Below, piece by piece: positions 1 through 12,390 of a stretch of 64,000 nt of DNA. This DNA is from Gossypium raimondii (taxonomy: Eukaryota > Streptophyta > Magnoliopsida > Malvales > Malvaceae). Under the pieces are notes generated by a model, which was not told the DNA's origin, did no database searches, and saw only the letters and a program-made list of their open reading frames with translations. Where the stretch lies: NCBI RefSeq assembly GCF_025698545.1, contig NC_068570.1, forward strand, positions 55,261,924 through 55,325,923. Direction: 5' to 3'. How positions within the stretch are numbered: position 1 is the stretch's first letter; every line of letters starts with the position of its first letter. The translations under genes were made by a program, and so were the position numbers.

Positions 1-19
1 TTTATCTCAGTTTATATTC

Positions 20-425
20 TAATCACTTATATTTAAAATGTTATATTTTAGTTATTTATGTTATTAATTTGTTACGAAGCAATCACTCTGCCGTTAAGCT
101 CCGTTACCTCTCTAACAGCAATCCTACTTAGATGTCTAACTAGGATGATAATAGTTTTTTCAATCAAAATGGAAAAGAAAAATGAGACAAATGGTTTTTC
201 TTTTCCAGTTCAAGGTATAAATAATTTAAAATTTTCAATTAATTAAATTTATTTAATTAAAAACCTATTCTCGTTCCAGTTAGCGTTTAAAACCCATTTG
301 GACTGCCACGTAGGATTACTATTAGGGAGGTAATGAAATTTAACGGCAAAGTGACCACTTCGTAACAAATCGATAACGTAAGTGACTAAAATCTAATATA
401 AGGTAAACAAAAGTGATTATTTTTA
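20..425. mobile_element. MITE-like element with long terminal inverted repeats
   Basis: The left arm (about 43-130) and the right arm (about 310-410) are inverted copies of each other for roughly 80-90 bases. Both hold the words TTTGTTACGAAG and GCCGTTAA in opposite orientation. Long arms and a short non-coding core are typical of Mutator-like or foldback MITEs; the superfamily is inferred. I could not fix the exact ends or a target duplication. The reading frame at 58-246 lies inside the left arm and is not a gene. Confidence 0.6.
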
Positions 426-2164
426 TAGTTTACCCATATAATAATAATAATAAAATCTCTCCAATATTATTATACTCAAATTAATAATAAATTGTGATTA
501 AGAAGGGTCTAAACAGGTCAGCTATTGTTGAGACCAATGAGTGGAGCATATAACATTAAGAATTTGGAAAGAATACTTTTTTTTCCTGTGTGAAAATGTG
601 AAATTATTGCGGTGGAAATTAATTAATCATAACTTTTGAATTGTATAAATTTAACATAAAATTCTCTTAATTGAATAAATTAATTGCAACATTTTAGTAA
701 AAGAAAGTTGAAAATGTGGAAATTAATTATGCCCTAAACCTAATTATAATCAAGCCAAAATAGGAAGTCTTTATATTTTGGAGTAAAAACTCAAATTTTG
801 TGGCATTAATATTCTCCATTCAAACCAAAAGACCCAAAATTACTGGGAGATACTTGGAAAATAAAGCATTTTCATTATCATAATTATGTTGTATTTACAA
901 GGAATTCAAACATTTTATAACCCTTAAAACAAGAAATTAGCAAAGTCAATTCAAAGTAAATGGTGAATTCCATAAAGATTTAACTCATGGAATGAATGTA
1001 ATTTAGGGACAAACTATTGCTTCTTTGAACACAGCTACATGAAATCAAAAAAATTTAAATTATTACTAATTGAGTCTTAATTTGATTGACATAAATATTG
1101 TTGTTAATGCAGGAGGGTGTGGGTTTGAGTGTGCTGAAACGTATTATCCTCCTATTTATGAGTTAGAGAGAGGCTACGAATAGTTCTAAGACTTATGTCA
1201 AAAAGAACATATATGATCAAAATATGTGTTTTTTAGTGTGGTGGGAGTTAGAAACTTGTTTTAGAGAAGCCAAAAATGAATAAAAAGTTTTGGGAATTGG
1301 AGCACAATTTTATCATTGGAGCCTTCGCGGTACGGGCCATAAAATACAAGTTGAATCCGTATAGAACTATTATTCTTCTATTTAACTTTGATTAGAACAG
1401 AGTTTTCAACCTTTAAATAGATTTAGTCGAAACTCATATCGTATCTTTCGTTTTTCAACATTAGTGAATTTCTTCTCCTTTGCCCGTAGGTTTTCCCGAA
1501 AGGGTTTCCATGTTCTTATTTTTCTTTTCTTATTACTTTACGATTATTCTACAACCATTATTGACGCTTATCATAACATATTGTTTAAAATATTTTTAAA
1601 AGCCCATAAATTATTTCAGTTCCCAATTAAGTTCATATATATATATATATATATATAGTATTTTAAGCAAATAAATTATTCAATTTTAATCTAGTAACCT
1701 ATAGATAAAAGGAAGACTTTAAGGACTTCCAGTAAACACGTCAATGTGTCTTTGTTCTTTCTTTTTCTTTTGTCAACATTTTATAAAGTAATGTTAGAAT
1801 GTGTTTAGGTTGGGTAAAAGTAATTCATTAAGATTTTTATGACTTATGAATTACGCTAATGGTGTCTGATTTTAGAAATAACGGTATCAGGTTTAAAAAT
1901 TAAAAAATAAATAAAAAAGTTAATATTACGTTATTTTGTAATTTTTTAAAACTAAAAGGACTAACCAGCAATTTTTTATTTGTAGAACACCAAGGCGATT
2001 GCCTGTCCTTTTCTCCATATGGGGTTGTTGCATTAGATGTTTAGGATTTTCAATTGTTAGTTTTTATTTTAACGTAGACCAAGTCATACTAAACCTACAC
2101 CTAAACTTTGGTGGTTTTTTTTTTTTTAACGTAGACCAGGTTGTAATAAAAAGTAATTTGAAAA
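426..2164. other. AT-rich intergenic spacer
   Basis: No gene is recognisable. The stretch at 1083-1205 shares the words TATTATCCTCCTATT and TTGATTGACA with 47640-47740 (there ATTATCCTCCTATTAAAA), so it is a copy of a dispersed repeat. A short TA run lies at 1637-1658. Confidence 0.5.
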
Positions 2165-2695
2165 ATATTTTGAAAATTTCGATTTAAGATTTAAGTGTTT
2201 AGTATTGATATCTAAAAGTTAATTTTAAACATAGTATTATAAAGTAACAAATAAATATTTAGTTCAAATTAGTTAATATTATAATATTTTAGTAAGAATA
2301 TAAAAATAATTTATTATAATTTGTTTTATTTTAATATATGAAATATAAATTTTAAATATTTTTAAGTAATTAATATTAATTATTTATAAAATTTAATTGA
2401 ATACAATAAAATTTAAATATTATATATTATATATTTAAAATAAATTTCAATAGAAAAGTAATTACGTGCCCAATATAAATATTATATAAAATACTTTATA
2501 ATGGTTAAAATTGTCATTTGTTCCTAAAAGTGTTTTTGTCAAAAGTAGAAGCTAGAAAAAACTGCTTTTGCTTTCGGGTTCAAAAGTGCTTCTGACTTTG
2601 AAAGTTGTCTGTTTAATATTATTTATGGCTCCAAAATCGCTTTTTATTCTAAAAGCACGTTTGAGAAGCAATGTTAAACTAAGTCTTAATCATAA
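2165..2695. mobile_element. AT-rich MITE, copy 1 (partner at 61308-61890)
   Basis: The left part carries GATTTAAGATTTAAGTGTTT, which recurs exactly at about 61384. The right end carries AAAAGTGCTTCTGA and AGAAGCAATGTTAAACTAAG, which match the right end of the 61.3-kb copy (AAAAGTGCTTCTTCAG, ACTGTTAAATACAACTTA). The ends, of the form GTTTAACA...TGTTAAAC, read as terminal inverted repeats. There is no coding capacity. Confidence 0.55.
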
Positions 2696-4032
2696 TAAAC
2701 CAATTCAAATTAACCCATCATACACTATTTAATGAGCTAACAAAATCCATAATCTAACAAATAGACTTTTTATTTTTGACAAAATATTTATTTATGTTAT
2801 TTTTAAGTGCAATACAGTTCACAATTAATTATAATTACAACCAACTCAATACAAAGCTCAATAAATTGAGAATCAAAATATATCCGAAAAAGTCCACACA
2901 CGATAAAACTTAAATCTAAAATAAATAAGTACCACACAATTCATACTTGATCACTTAAGGTTTCAAGATCTCAACCTTTATCAACATTTCCGAGACCTTA
3001 TTAACTAATTTATATGATTTAAGTTTAAATAAAAGTATAAATATTTATTTGATTACTAAATTAATCAGTCAAATTTGATGGGTTTTTTAAAATAATTATT
3101 TTAGCCTCTCTTTTCCCTACAAATGGGTCAATTTGTTTACTAATTTTCGACTAAATTTGTTTGGAAGGAAATCTGTTTACTCGTACAAGAACAAAGAATA
3201 CATCATTGACTTTGTTAGAAATTTGATGTTCAAATTTGTAACTAAAATTTGCTTGTTTTGACCGTAATTTTACCGTAAGTTACCTATTTTAAAGTTTGAG
3301 GACTAATTTAAAATTAGGGTCATAGTTTTAAGATATTAAGTGCAAATAACTCAATTTAAGGTTATGTTTATTTCACTAAAATAGCATTCTTGTCTGAAAG
3401 TTGTTTTAACTAAAACAAACACAATATAAATAATATTAGTTATAAAATATTATAGAAATGTCTCTTTTTATAATCAGAATTTATTTTATAATAATTAATA
3501 TCTTGCATGGATTTAATAATAAAAATATTTAATTAAAACTTAATATAAAGCTACATATACGAGAGTAGATGGAAGGGACAAATGAAACTAAGGATGATTT
3601 AAACAAATACTTATATTTATATTATTAAAACGTTTATATTTTATATTATAAAACACTTATTATTAAATATTTATAAATTCTATTATATATTTATTATTAA
3701 CATATTAATGTAAATAGTTTTAATAAAATATAAGAATATTATTCAAAATTTAAAATATATTATTAAAATAAAATTGTAACATTAAATAATGTTATTGAAA
3801 TCATAAATTATATTAATAATTTATTATATTATTAAATAGAAATATGCATATTTAATAATATTGAAAATTTGAATATTAGCAATATTATAAACTATAATAT
3901 TTGATATAAATATTTTACAAATTTAAATTTTATTATATGGCTTGATTGAAGTTATTTTTATATAAAAATCAAGTTACTCTTAAAAGATTTTTTTTCCAAA
4001 AATTATTTGCGTTTTTAAAAGGGATCAAGTCA

Positions 4033-4033
<1 letters not shown>
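2696..4033. other. AT-rich intergenic spacer
   Basis: Long runs of A/T-only sequence fill the interval, especially 3600-3960. I see no gene, RNA gene or clear element. Confidence 0.5.

Positions 4034-4084
<51 letters not shown>
4034..4084. repeat. (AT)n microsatellite
   Basis: An uninterrupted run of about 25 AT dinucleotides. Confidence 0.95.
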
Positions 4085-4087
<3 letters not shown>

Positions 4088-4277
4088 GTTGATTTTGTTT
4101 ATTAAGTGGTTTTCATAAAACAAACGTAGAAAAATGTAAAAAGAAAAAAAACATTTTCTGTAAATTATTTTTATGAAATAAATACACCCTAAGTATAGCC
4201 TAGTTTGATTACCTTAAAAAAGCTAAAAATATATAAAGATTTTATTAACAAGTGAATTTTGTTTTGGTTGTTCAAGG

Positions 4278-4591
4278 TAGACCTGTCCATGGGCCGGGCC
4301 GGGCGCGGAAAAAATTTTCCAAGCTCGGCCCGGGAAAATATCATAAGCTCGAGTCCGGCCCGGCCCGGTCCATTTTTAATAAACATAAAAAATTATTTTA
4401 AAAATAAAAAAATTTTGTTTTAAAAGTATTTTAGAATTAAAAAATAAAAATAATATATATTTATTATATTCGGGCCGGGCCCGGCCCGGCCCGGGTACCC
4501 ATATTTCGGGCCTATATTTTTACCCGAACCCTCCCATATTTCGTGCGGGCCGTCGGGCCGAGCCGGGCCGCCCGACCCATGGACAGGTCTA
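4278..4591. mobile_element. GC-ended hAT-like MITE (314 bp)
   Basis: The left end TAGACCTGTCCATGGGCCGG and the right end CCCATGGACAGGTCTA are near-perfect inverted repeats, followed inward by GGGCC/GGCCC runs. The core is AT-rich and non-coding. The ends resemble those of the 2.5-kb element at 8181-10654, so both probably belong to one hAT-type family. The flanking 8-mers do not match here, so the target duplication has decayed or was lost. Confidence 0.75.
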
Positions 4592-4713
4592 ATCCACCGG
4601 AACACCCAATGACTAATCCTTCGTGTCCGGTAAGCCCAATAACTAATATAATAATTTTAAAATTTATATTTATATTTATATTTATATATAAATATATGTA
4701 TATTTATGTAATT

Positions 4714-4758
<45 letters not shown>

Positions 4759-5458
4759 CAAAGCAATATAATCAAACATGTGGATATCAACGTGCATCAG
4801 TATCAAAATAAAAATGGTATAATGTCTATAACTACTCATAGCTTCTTTTCAACTTATAAATAGGCGGATAATGTGCTTCAACGCGCTCGAACTCATGTCT
4901 TCCTGCGTTGACAACAATACGCATGACAATCGAGTTAAGACTCAATCGGTAAATATTATTTTTATTTTATTTAGAATATTAATTTGATTTGATTTGATTT
5001 AATTTAGGTTTTTATTTTATTTCTTTTTCTATTCTTTTCAATTTCTAGAAGCTTTTATCATAGTGACAGTTAAAATAGTAGGCTGCTATTATATTTGCTG
5101 CTCGCAAGTCAAAATATGGAAAAAGAACTTTCATAGGATCCACCTTTTGATTTTCTTTTGCGTTAAAAACATTAAATTTATTCAAACATTTCTCCTATCA
5201 CGTGCTATTATAATATAAAGTTGTTAAGCAAATAGTTAGGAACTTTTGGAATTATTCATTTTCATTTTTAAAATTTTATTTTGATTCCATTAATCGGTTT
5301 ATAAAGAAAATTATGTGTTTAACATTGGCAGAACATCCTTACAAGACTTTTTTATTATTATAAATTTTAAGATTTTTTAAAAAAATTAAAAGAAAATTTT
5401 AGCATTTTAGGGTTCGAGACTGTTGTCTGCCCCACCATGACATCATTCTTATAGGCAA
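4592..5458. other. Intergenic, with (AT)n microsatellite at about 4717-4755
   Basis: About 20 AT units lie at 4717-4755. The rest is AT-rich spacer without a recognisable gene. Confidence 0.55.
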
Positions 5459-5690
5459 AGGCGAAGTTAGGGAGGTTGGTAAGGGCCATGGCCCCCCTAA
5501 AATGAAAATTTATTATTTAGGCCCTTTAAAAAAATTTAAAATTTTAAAGTAATAAAGGTAAAATTGCACTTTGGCCCCCCTTAAAATTATAAAAATTCAA
5601 TTTAATCATTTAAAAATTATAAAAATTAAAATTTCATTTGCCCCCCCTAAAAACTTGTTCTAGCTTTCTCCTTTGCTTATAGGCATGATA
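5459..5690. mobile_element. About 230-bp MITE with C-rich motifs (family copy 1)
   Basis: It opens with GGCAAAGGCGAAGTTAGGGA and closes with CTAGCTTTCTCCTTTGCTT, imperfect inverted repeats. Between them is the pattern 'ggcccccctaaaatga ... ttaggccctttaaa ... ttggccccccttaaaa'. Similar blocks occur at 14925-15145 and 32004-32232. Weaker ones occur at about 40415-40570, 43315-43510 and 61990-62220. Confidence 0.65.
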
Positions 5691-5839
5691 TTTACATATG
5701 ATGAGACTCGAATATAAAACAATAAGATTTAAAGTTTCAACCTTATCATTTCAATTAAAGTATTATTGGGTGAACCACTTTTACATATATTTGGCATTAC
5801 TTTTACGTATATTCTGTTTTGCACTAATTAAAAGATACA

Positions 5840-7655
5840 AGGCACACAAGACCGTGTCACCTGGCCGTGTGTCATACACGACTGAGACACATGCCCGTGT
5901 GGACGAAATAGGCCATTTTTCTAGCCATATTTCTCACCCAATTTGTCTTCAACCTACATCAACACTTTTGCACATCATCAAGCCATATAAAACTACTTAA
6001 AGCAAGCCAAACTCAAGTCATAAACATAACATATCATCACATATATCCAAGAATCCATACTTACCAAATTAACCAAATACACATATAAACATATTTATAC
6101 CTAATATACCAATCCAATCCAACCATCAATATGCTTATGAATTATCCATCATTCAACCATGCCAAGAACACATTAAACATGATAATGCCACATACATATA
6201 CATCAAATTCAAGTCATTCAAATGGCTAATCACAACAAAACAATTGTATGTCATCATTGGCCAAATGAACCTATACATGCCATTATAACCAAAATAAATT
6301 TACTATATATACCGAAATGGGCTGATGGATAGTATGGTGTAGCTCCGACTAGCTTCCAACCTTAACGAGTTTTCAAGTTACTATAAAACAGGGGAAATAA
6401 AACAAAGTGAGCATTTAAGCTTAGTAAGTTCGTATAACATGGAATTTAACTTACCATTTATTTACATTTAAGGTAAGCAAACAAGATATATCCAAAGCAA
6501 TTTGGCCAATAGCCTAAACACTTATCATCATCAACCATGTTAGTCATGTATTTCTTATGAATATCAAGAATCATGAATGAGCTCAACAATAATCAAATTT
6601 CCATATATATATACTTCCACATCATGTGTACATATAGCATGTACAAATCATATCCATGTATGTCAAGTATATACAGTTAATAATTCGTCTCGAATTCATA
6701 TTGTCTTATATCAGAACTTTGTCCGTTGAACCATTTAAAATATTGTTGGATACACGGGTAGTACACAAGAAGTGTACAAATCTGTAATCTGATAATTCAT
6801 ATATAAGTATGCCCATACAAGCATGTAATCAGGAAGCTCTTCCGAGTCATGTAACGAGAAGCTCATATGAACTATATAATGAGAAGCTCTTGCGAGCCAA
6901 TTATCGGGAAGCTCATATGAGCCATAAACGGGAAGCTCAAGAAAGCCATTAATCGGGAAGCTCATGAGAGCCATATAACGGGATGCTCATAAGAGCTAAA
7001 TAACAGGACGCTCTTGCTAGCTGTGGTATGTCCGCAACACATGCAAGACCACAACCAATTTGGGAACCCTTAATGATTTAGTACTTGTCTGATATGTGAT
7101 CAGTACTTATACATGACAATTATACATTTCACATACATATCATTCAATTTAACACATAAATATACAATTTAGTTACATGAACTTACCTTGACAAGTATTC
7201 GTAGATTTGTAAGCTACTAATCTGATACTTTTTTCCTTTCCTCGATCCAATTCCGTACTAGGTCTATCTGGATCTATACGAATGAATTTAGCTCAATTTA
7301 ATAAAATTCACATTCAATTCAGTCCAATACACATCTTTGGCAAAATTACTATTTTTCCCATAGACTTTTAATTAATTATGATTTTGTCCCTAGGCTCAAA
7401 AAATGAAATTCATACAATTTAATCCTTATTCCAAGCCTAAATGATTTTCATATATAACAATAGTAGCTCATGTATTTCATAAAATTTAGAATTTTTCTAT
7501 GAATTTTCCATCTTTTCAATTTAGTCCCTAAATCATAATTTCATCAAAATTCTCTTTACAAAAGTTGATTATCTATCAACAACCTTTCATTTTCTACCAC
7601 AAAACTTCATAATTCAACTATACTAATCCATGGGAAAACCCTAAAAATTTAATAG
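5840..7655 (-). mobile_element. Outer, older gypsy-type LTR relic, left part
   Basis: This is the left part of an LTR split by the younger LTR at 7656-13550; its right part is 13556-14113. The sequence contains the GTGTCACCTGGCCGTGTG-style segment common in plant gypsy LTRs and then the degenerate tandem array at 6825-7015. The right part ends at 14113 with GGGTTGTTACA, which on the minus strand is the usual LTR start TGTAACAACCC. The relic therefore reads on the minus strand. The left boundary is not defined, and no internal coding region is present. Confidence 0.6.
6825..7015. repeat. Degenerate 24-27 bp tandem repeat within the outer LTR
   Basis: About eight units of the form 'taacGGGAAGCTCatatgAGCCat' follow one another. 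GGGAAGCTC or a one-base variant recurs about every 25 bases. Confidence 0.85.
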
Positions 7656-9186
7656 TGCAACACCCCTTACCCGTATCCAACGCCAGAATGGGGTATGAGG
7701 CGTTACCAAACTTAAAATTTCTTACACATGTAAAACCAGGTCATAAAATTTCGTCATATTTAAAACTTTTCTAACAAATGCATTTTGTCTCTTATATGGG
7801 CTTATAAAGCCCAAAACATCCTTTAGGATGGTTCAGGACTAAACCGAGATCTTTGGAAACTTTTGGGAAAATTTAGAAAATTTTTTGTCAAAACAGGGGT
7901 CACATTTTAATCTATAAGAAATATGACATATATGACAAAATGACCAAGCCTACTATACAAGCCATAACCCAAAAATTAATGTATCTAGATATACCAAGTA
8001 TTCCAATTGATAGTGTGAGCAAATCTCCAACGTCCATCGATCCCCAAGCAAACTTGGCGATACTACAAGGCAAAGAAAAAGAGGATACTACAAGGCAAAG
8101 GAAAAGAGAAGGGAAGTAAGCATAAATGCTTAGTAAGTTCATACGCAAATAATAAGAAATTAATAAACTTGTGTGGACAATAGAGGTGCTCATGGGCCGG
8201 ACCGGGCCCAGAGAAAAAAATCAGCCCGCATTCTAGGCCCGGGCCCGGCTCGGCCCGAAATATGGGCCTGAAATTTTGTCCAGGCCCGGCCCGGGGAAAA
8301 AATACTAAGCTCGGGCCCGGCCCGTTTTTTAAAATAAAAGGTGGTACATAAAAAATAAATCAATTTCATCTAGGCTTCAATTAAATGCAAATTACATGCT
8401 CTATAAAAAATAAATCAGTTTTAATCAAAAAACAAATATTTCTATGATCTTTCATCTGCTAAGAACAATTATTTTCCAATTCAAACTGCATAAATCCAAT
8501 CCAAATTCATGAATAGAAGCATCTCTATTTCTCAATCCCATTATTTTCCTACTAGTAGATAAACAATATTAGCATAACATTACCATAATTTAATCAAAAT
8601 TTTCTTTCCCTCCAATATTTTGGTAGTTCACTTCTTTTTCAGAGGAATCAATAATCATAACAATCTTTTGAGATAAGGACACAAATTATCATCTACAAAA
8701 TCTGCTAATCCTGCATTTAATTGCAAAATGTTGTACAAAGTAAAATAAAAGAAAATCAAATTAAATTCTAAAAGGAAAATGTAAATGAAAGCTTACGGGA
8801 AAGGAAGCTATGGTAAGCCAAATTGATTTCAATGTCACTTGTTTCTGCAATTAAACAAAGCAAAAACAAAAAAAAAGATGAGATTAAATGAAAAAAACTA
8901 AGCTTGTGATCTCAATAAACATTATAATAAATTCATTAAAGTCGAATCCATGCAATTTCAAAATTCTGAGATCTTCATTGTGATATGACAATATCAACTC
9001 CAACCACTATATTGGAGCTTGCACAATTATACTGTCATAATATGACTCAAGTATTTTAACACCCTTCATCAAATAAGTGTTGCCTATTTCCTACTCCTCA
9101 ACTAAACTCTTTTCAATTAAAAATAACTAGAAACTGCAAGTAACATACATAACAGCTCATCTAAAACAATCTAGCTTAATGTCACT

Positions 9187-9380
9187 ATTGAAGTCTATGT
9201 TAAAAAAAGAAACAGACAGAAACATCAAACAAACATTAAGCAAAATACAGACAGAAACTTAAAAACAGAATTCGGCAAAATATCCGTATCTGGTACTCGC
9301 ACCAAATTCCAGTAAAAGAGATCAATGTAATTAGTAAACATTAAGCAAAATAAAGACAAAAACAAACAGAAAATGGAAGA
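9187..9380. repeat. Internal direct repeat of the hAT element, copy 1
   Basis: It shares AAGTCTATGTTAAAAAAAGA, AATATCC and TGGTACTCGCACCAAATTCC with 9880-10085, in the same orientation. The second copy carries an extra partial internal duplication around TGGTACTCGCA. Confidence 0.8.
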
Positions 9381-9879
9381 AGAAGAAAATGTAGTTACCC
9401 GGATTAACAAGTTATACCAATTGACTCTTAAATAAATCTAGTTGTTAAGTGTATCACTAAAAAAAATAGTCTGTATTGTTTGTTTACTTAAAAAAAATTA
9501 AGAACAATTTTTTGTATATAATTTTTGGCCAACACGTTTTATATATTAATTAATGCAAAGTGTGAAAGGAACGACTTTTCAAACAAGTCTCTAACAACTA
9601 AATAGTGCTATAGTTAACATATAATGCAAATAGTTAACATTATCATCAATCGTTCTTGTCCGCTTATTTTTAATAGTATAAGAATTAAACTGTTCAATTT
9701 ATTCTGAAATTAACTAAGTTACTTTTTCAACAATATTAGATAAGAATTTCCTACATATTTCTATCAATTATTTTCTTTACTTAATGAACGATTTTATATA
9801 TATAGAAAATGAAATACCAATTACCAAATCAACATCATAAGAAAAACACTACCACATCTTGCCAAATCCATTAATTATT

Positions 9880-10085
9880 GAAGTCTATGTTAAAAAAAGA
9901 AACACACAGAAAGTCAGAAACAAACATTAAGCAGAAATATGGTACTCGCATTAATACAGACAGAAACAGAAACTTAAAAAAAGAATTTGGCAAAATATCC
10001 ACATTTGGTACTCGCACCAAATTCCAGAAAAAGAGATCAATACAATTACTAATTAGTAAACATTAAGCAAAATACAGCCAAACAG
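9880..10085. repeat. Internal direct repeat of the hAT element, copy 2
   Basis: This is the diverged second copy of 9187-9380. The reading frame 9878-10066 lies inside it and is not supported as a gene. Confidence 0.8.
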
Positions 10086-11589
10086 AAAATGAAGTTACCC
10101 AGATTAACCAGAAACAAACAGACAGAAAATGGAAGGGAATCATCAAGGGATCCATTGTTAATGATTTCTTAAAAGATTCAGACTCAAAAATTAAGCAAAA
10201 TACAACGATTGTGAATGGTTTATTTTGACAAAATTATTCTCAAAATAGAGCTCCATTTACCTTAAATTGGGCGGAGGATCGAAGGTGGATCGGTGGACTG
10301 GAGGAGGATCTGTGGACTGGAGGAGGATCGGTATTTTGGAATTGGGAAAAAAGGGAGGAGGGCACGATAGGTGGTGGAAGACGGAAGTGAAACAAAATTA
10401 AAAACATTTAACTTAAGACTTAAAAGTAGATATTTTAAAAACTATAAAATATATTTATATATTTAATATAAATTTGGTCCGGGTCGGGCCGGGTCCGGGC
10501 CAAAAAATTTTCACCCGAGGCCCGGCCCGTTTTTAAAACGGGCCTCGTTTTTTACCCAAACCCATATTTCGGGCCTATATTTTTACCCGAACCCTCCTAT
10601 TTTTCGGGAGGGCCGTCGGGCCGAGTCGGGCTACCCGGACCATGATCACCTCTAGTGGACAAATCCTCACAATAATTTCTTCAGATGATATAATCATTAT
10701 ATCACATGCTTACACCTTATTACTAATGTTCACATTAATCTGTCTACTTGAGTCATTGTCACTAAATTATTTATTTCTTGAGCTACAGATCTCCGAATGA
10801 AGAACTGTTAATTTTCCCTGAAACTAGACTCATAAAATTTATTACCATAGAAATTTCAAAATTTTTGGTGTAGCCAATTGATACAGTTTATTCATTAAAT
10901 TTACCCCTATTTTGCTGTCCAACAGTTTTGACACTTCTTCACTACGAATCAATTTTCTCCTCGTAAAAAAATCATATGATGTTATCGTTTATTTCACTTG
11001 AAAATAGACTTATTAAGTATTTCAAGCATATAAATTATACTCCATAATTATTTTTGTACAATTTTTAATGATTTTTCAAAATTGGAATAGGGGATTCCAA
11101 AACTCATTCTAACCCTATCTCACTAAAATTCAAATATATCATAATTCACACTTCTTTTGCTTACTCTGTTTCTTTTATGAAAAAATAGACTCATTAAGAT
11201 TTAATTTCATATCTTACCCAGTCTCTAATTCAATTTTCACCATTTTTGGTGATTTTTCAAAGTTATACTAATGTTGCTGCCCACAACTGTTTTAATGTCA
11301 ATTTCACTTATTCATTAATTCTTTGTGTTCACTTTCATTTATACACACTTACACCAAAACATATTATATCTTGGCACATAACAATCAAGTGATCATAGAC
11401 ACATCTTACTCGTTTGCATCCTTATCAATTATGCATCATAATCTGAGCACATTATTTATGAGTCTCGTATACATACCTATGCCTAGTCATAATAATCACA
11501 TATCCTACTCTTACTTATCTTGAGCATACTCCTTGAATTTCCTGTTGAACTACTTGTAATATTAGGGATGTTCAGAATATCTCATACAC

Positions 11590-11850
11590 CTGGTAGGACG
11601 CTAATGCCATATCCCAGATATGGTCTTACATGGGATCACATATCAGTGCCGATGCCATGTCCTAGACATGGTCTTACACTGGCACTCATCTCGAGACGAT
11701 GTCATGTCCCAGACATGGTCTTACACTGACTCTCCTCTGTCCATGCCGATGCCATGTCTCAGACATGGTCTTACACTAGCACTCATCGGTCTGTGTCGAT
11801 GCCATGTCCCAGACATGGTCTTACACTAGCACACTCACTGCCATGATCCA
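11590..11850. repeat. Tandem array with an internal palindrome, about 5 units
   Basis: Units of roughly 50-60 bp share 'gatGCCATGTCccaGACATGGTCTTACAct'. The core CATGTC-cca-GACATG is an inverted repeat that could form a small hairpin. The overlapping frames here (11520-11829) are repeat shadows. Confidence 0.88.
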
Positions 11851-12149
11851 ACCATAGTCTTTTCCGTCAATTCATTACGAGTTGTAGTACGAATGTACTT
11901 GACCCTGCATTTCTCACGATTGATTCTTCAATCTAATCTCATACTTGTATAAAGTTATGATTAGATAACAAATATATATAAAATAATACATCATCTCAAT
12001 CCAAATTTAATAATCGATCACTATAAACTAACCATATGAGCTTACCTCAACGCGAATCGATCATTTTGATTGACATTTCCCCGTACTTGATCCAAATATC
12101 GATTTCTTTGATCTAAAATGTCACATTCATTATTCATTAGATCCGCACA

Positions 12150-12390
12150 ATTTGTGCTAAATAATTTGTCGAAGCTATAATGTCGTTGCACAATTAGTGT
12201 TCTCTCTTATTTAACCAAATTGATCTTGGTATCGCACACTTAGTGCCCGTTATTTGACATCGCCATTTTTGTTTCGTACACTTAGTGCCCGTTATTCAAC
12301 ATCGTCGTTTTATTTTCTCACACTTAGTGCCATTCGTATAGCCATATATGTTCCATACTCGCACACTCAGTGCTAAATATTGGTAAATCA
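12150..12390. repeat. Dispersed short repeat 'cgcacacttagtgcc', 5-6 units
   Basis: The word CACACTTAGTGCC or a close variant recurs about every 45-60 bases inside the LTR, partly with CGTTATTYRACATCG between units. Confidence 0.8.

Larger units (their letters stand above)
8181..10654. mobile_element. Non-autonomous hAT-type transposon (2.47 kb) with 8 bp target duplication
   Basis: The ends are TAGAGGTGCTCATGGGCCGG (8181) and CCATGATCACCTCTA (ending 10654), inverted repeats followed by GGGCC/GGCCC-rich subterminal blocks on both sides. GTGGACAA is duplicated at 8173-8180 and 10655-10662. An 8-bp duplication is diagnostic of hAT elements. No transposase frame is seen. The interior has two diverged direct copies of a segment of about 190 bp (9187-9380 and 9880-10085, sharing AAGTCTATGTTAAAAAAAGA and TGGTACTCGCACCAAATTCC). 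Near 10270-10335 is a G-rich patch of repeated GGAGGATCG units. Confidence 0.88.

Noticed and set aside
1083-1205. A tRNA or SINE at the 'ggtttgagtgtgctg' segment
   Set aside because: A second copy exists at 47.6 kb, but no clear A box or cloverleaf fold is found; kept as a dispersed repeat only.
4543-4863. 106-codon open frame
   Set aside because: It starts inside the 314-bp MITE and continues through an (AT)n microsatellite; the translation is Ile/Tyr low complexity.
11520-11829. Two overlapping 69-codon frames
   Set aside because: They translate the tandem array with the CATGTC/GACATG palindrome; the repeated protein words come from the DNA repeat.
11590-12390. CRISPR-like repeat arrays
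   Set aside because: The units and spacers both vary, the spacers are related to each other, and the array lies in a plant LTR.
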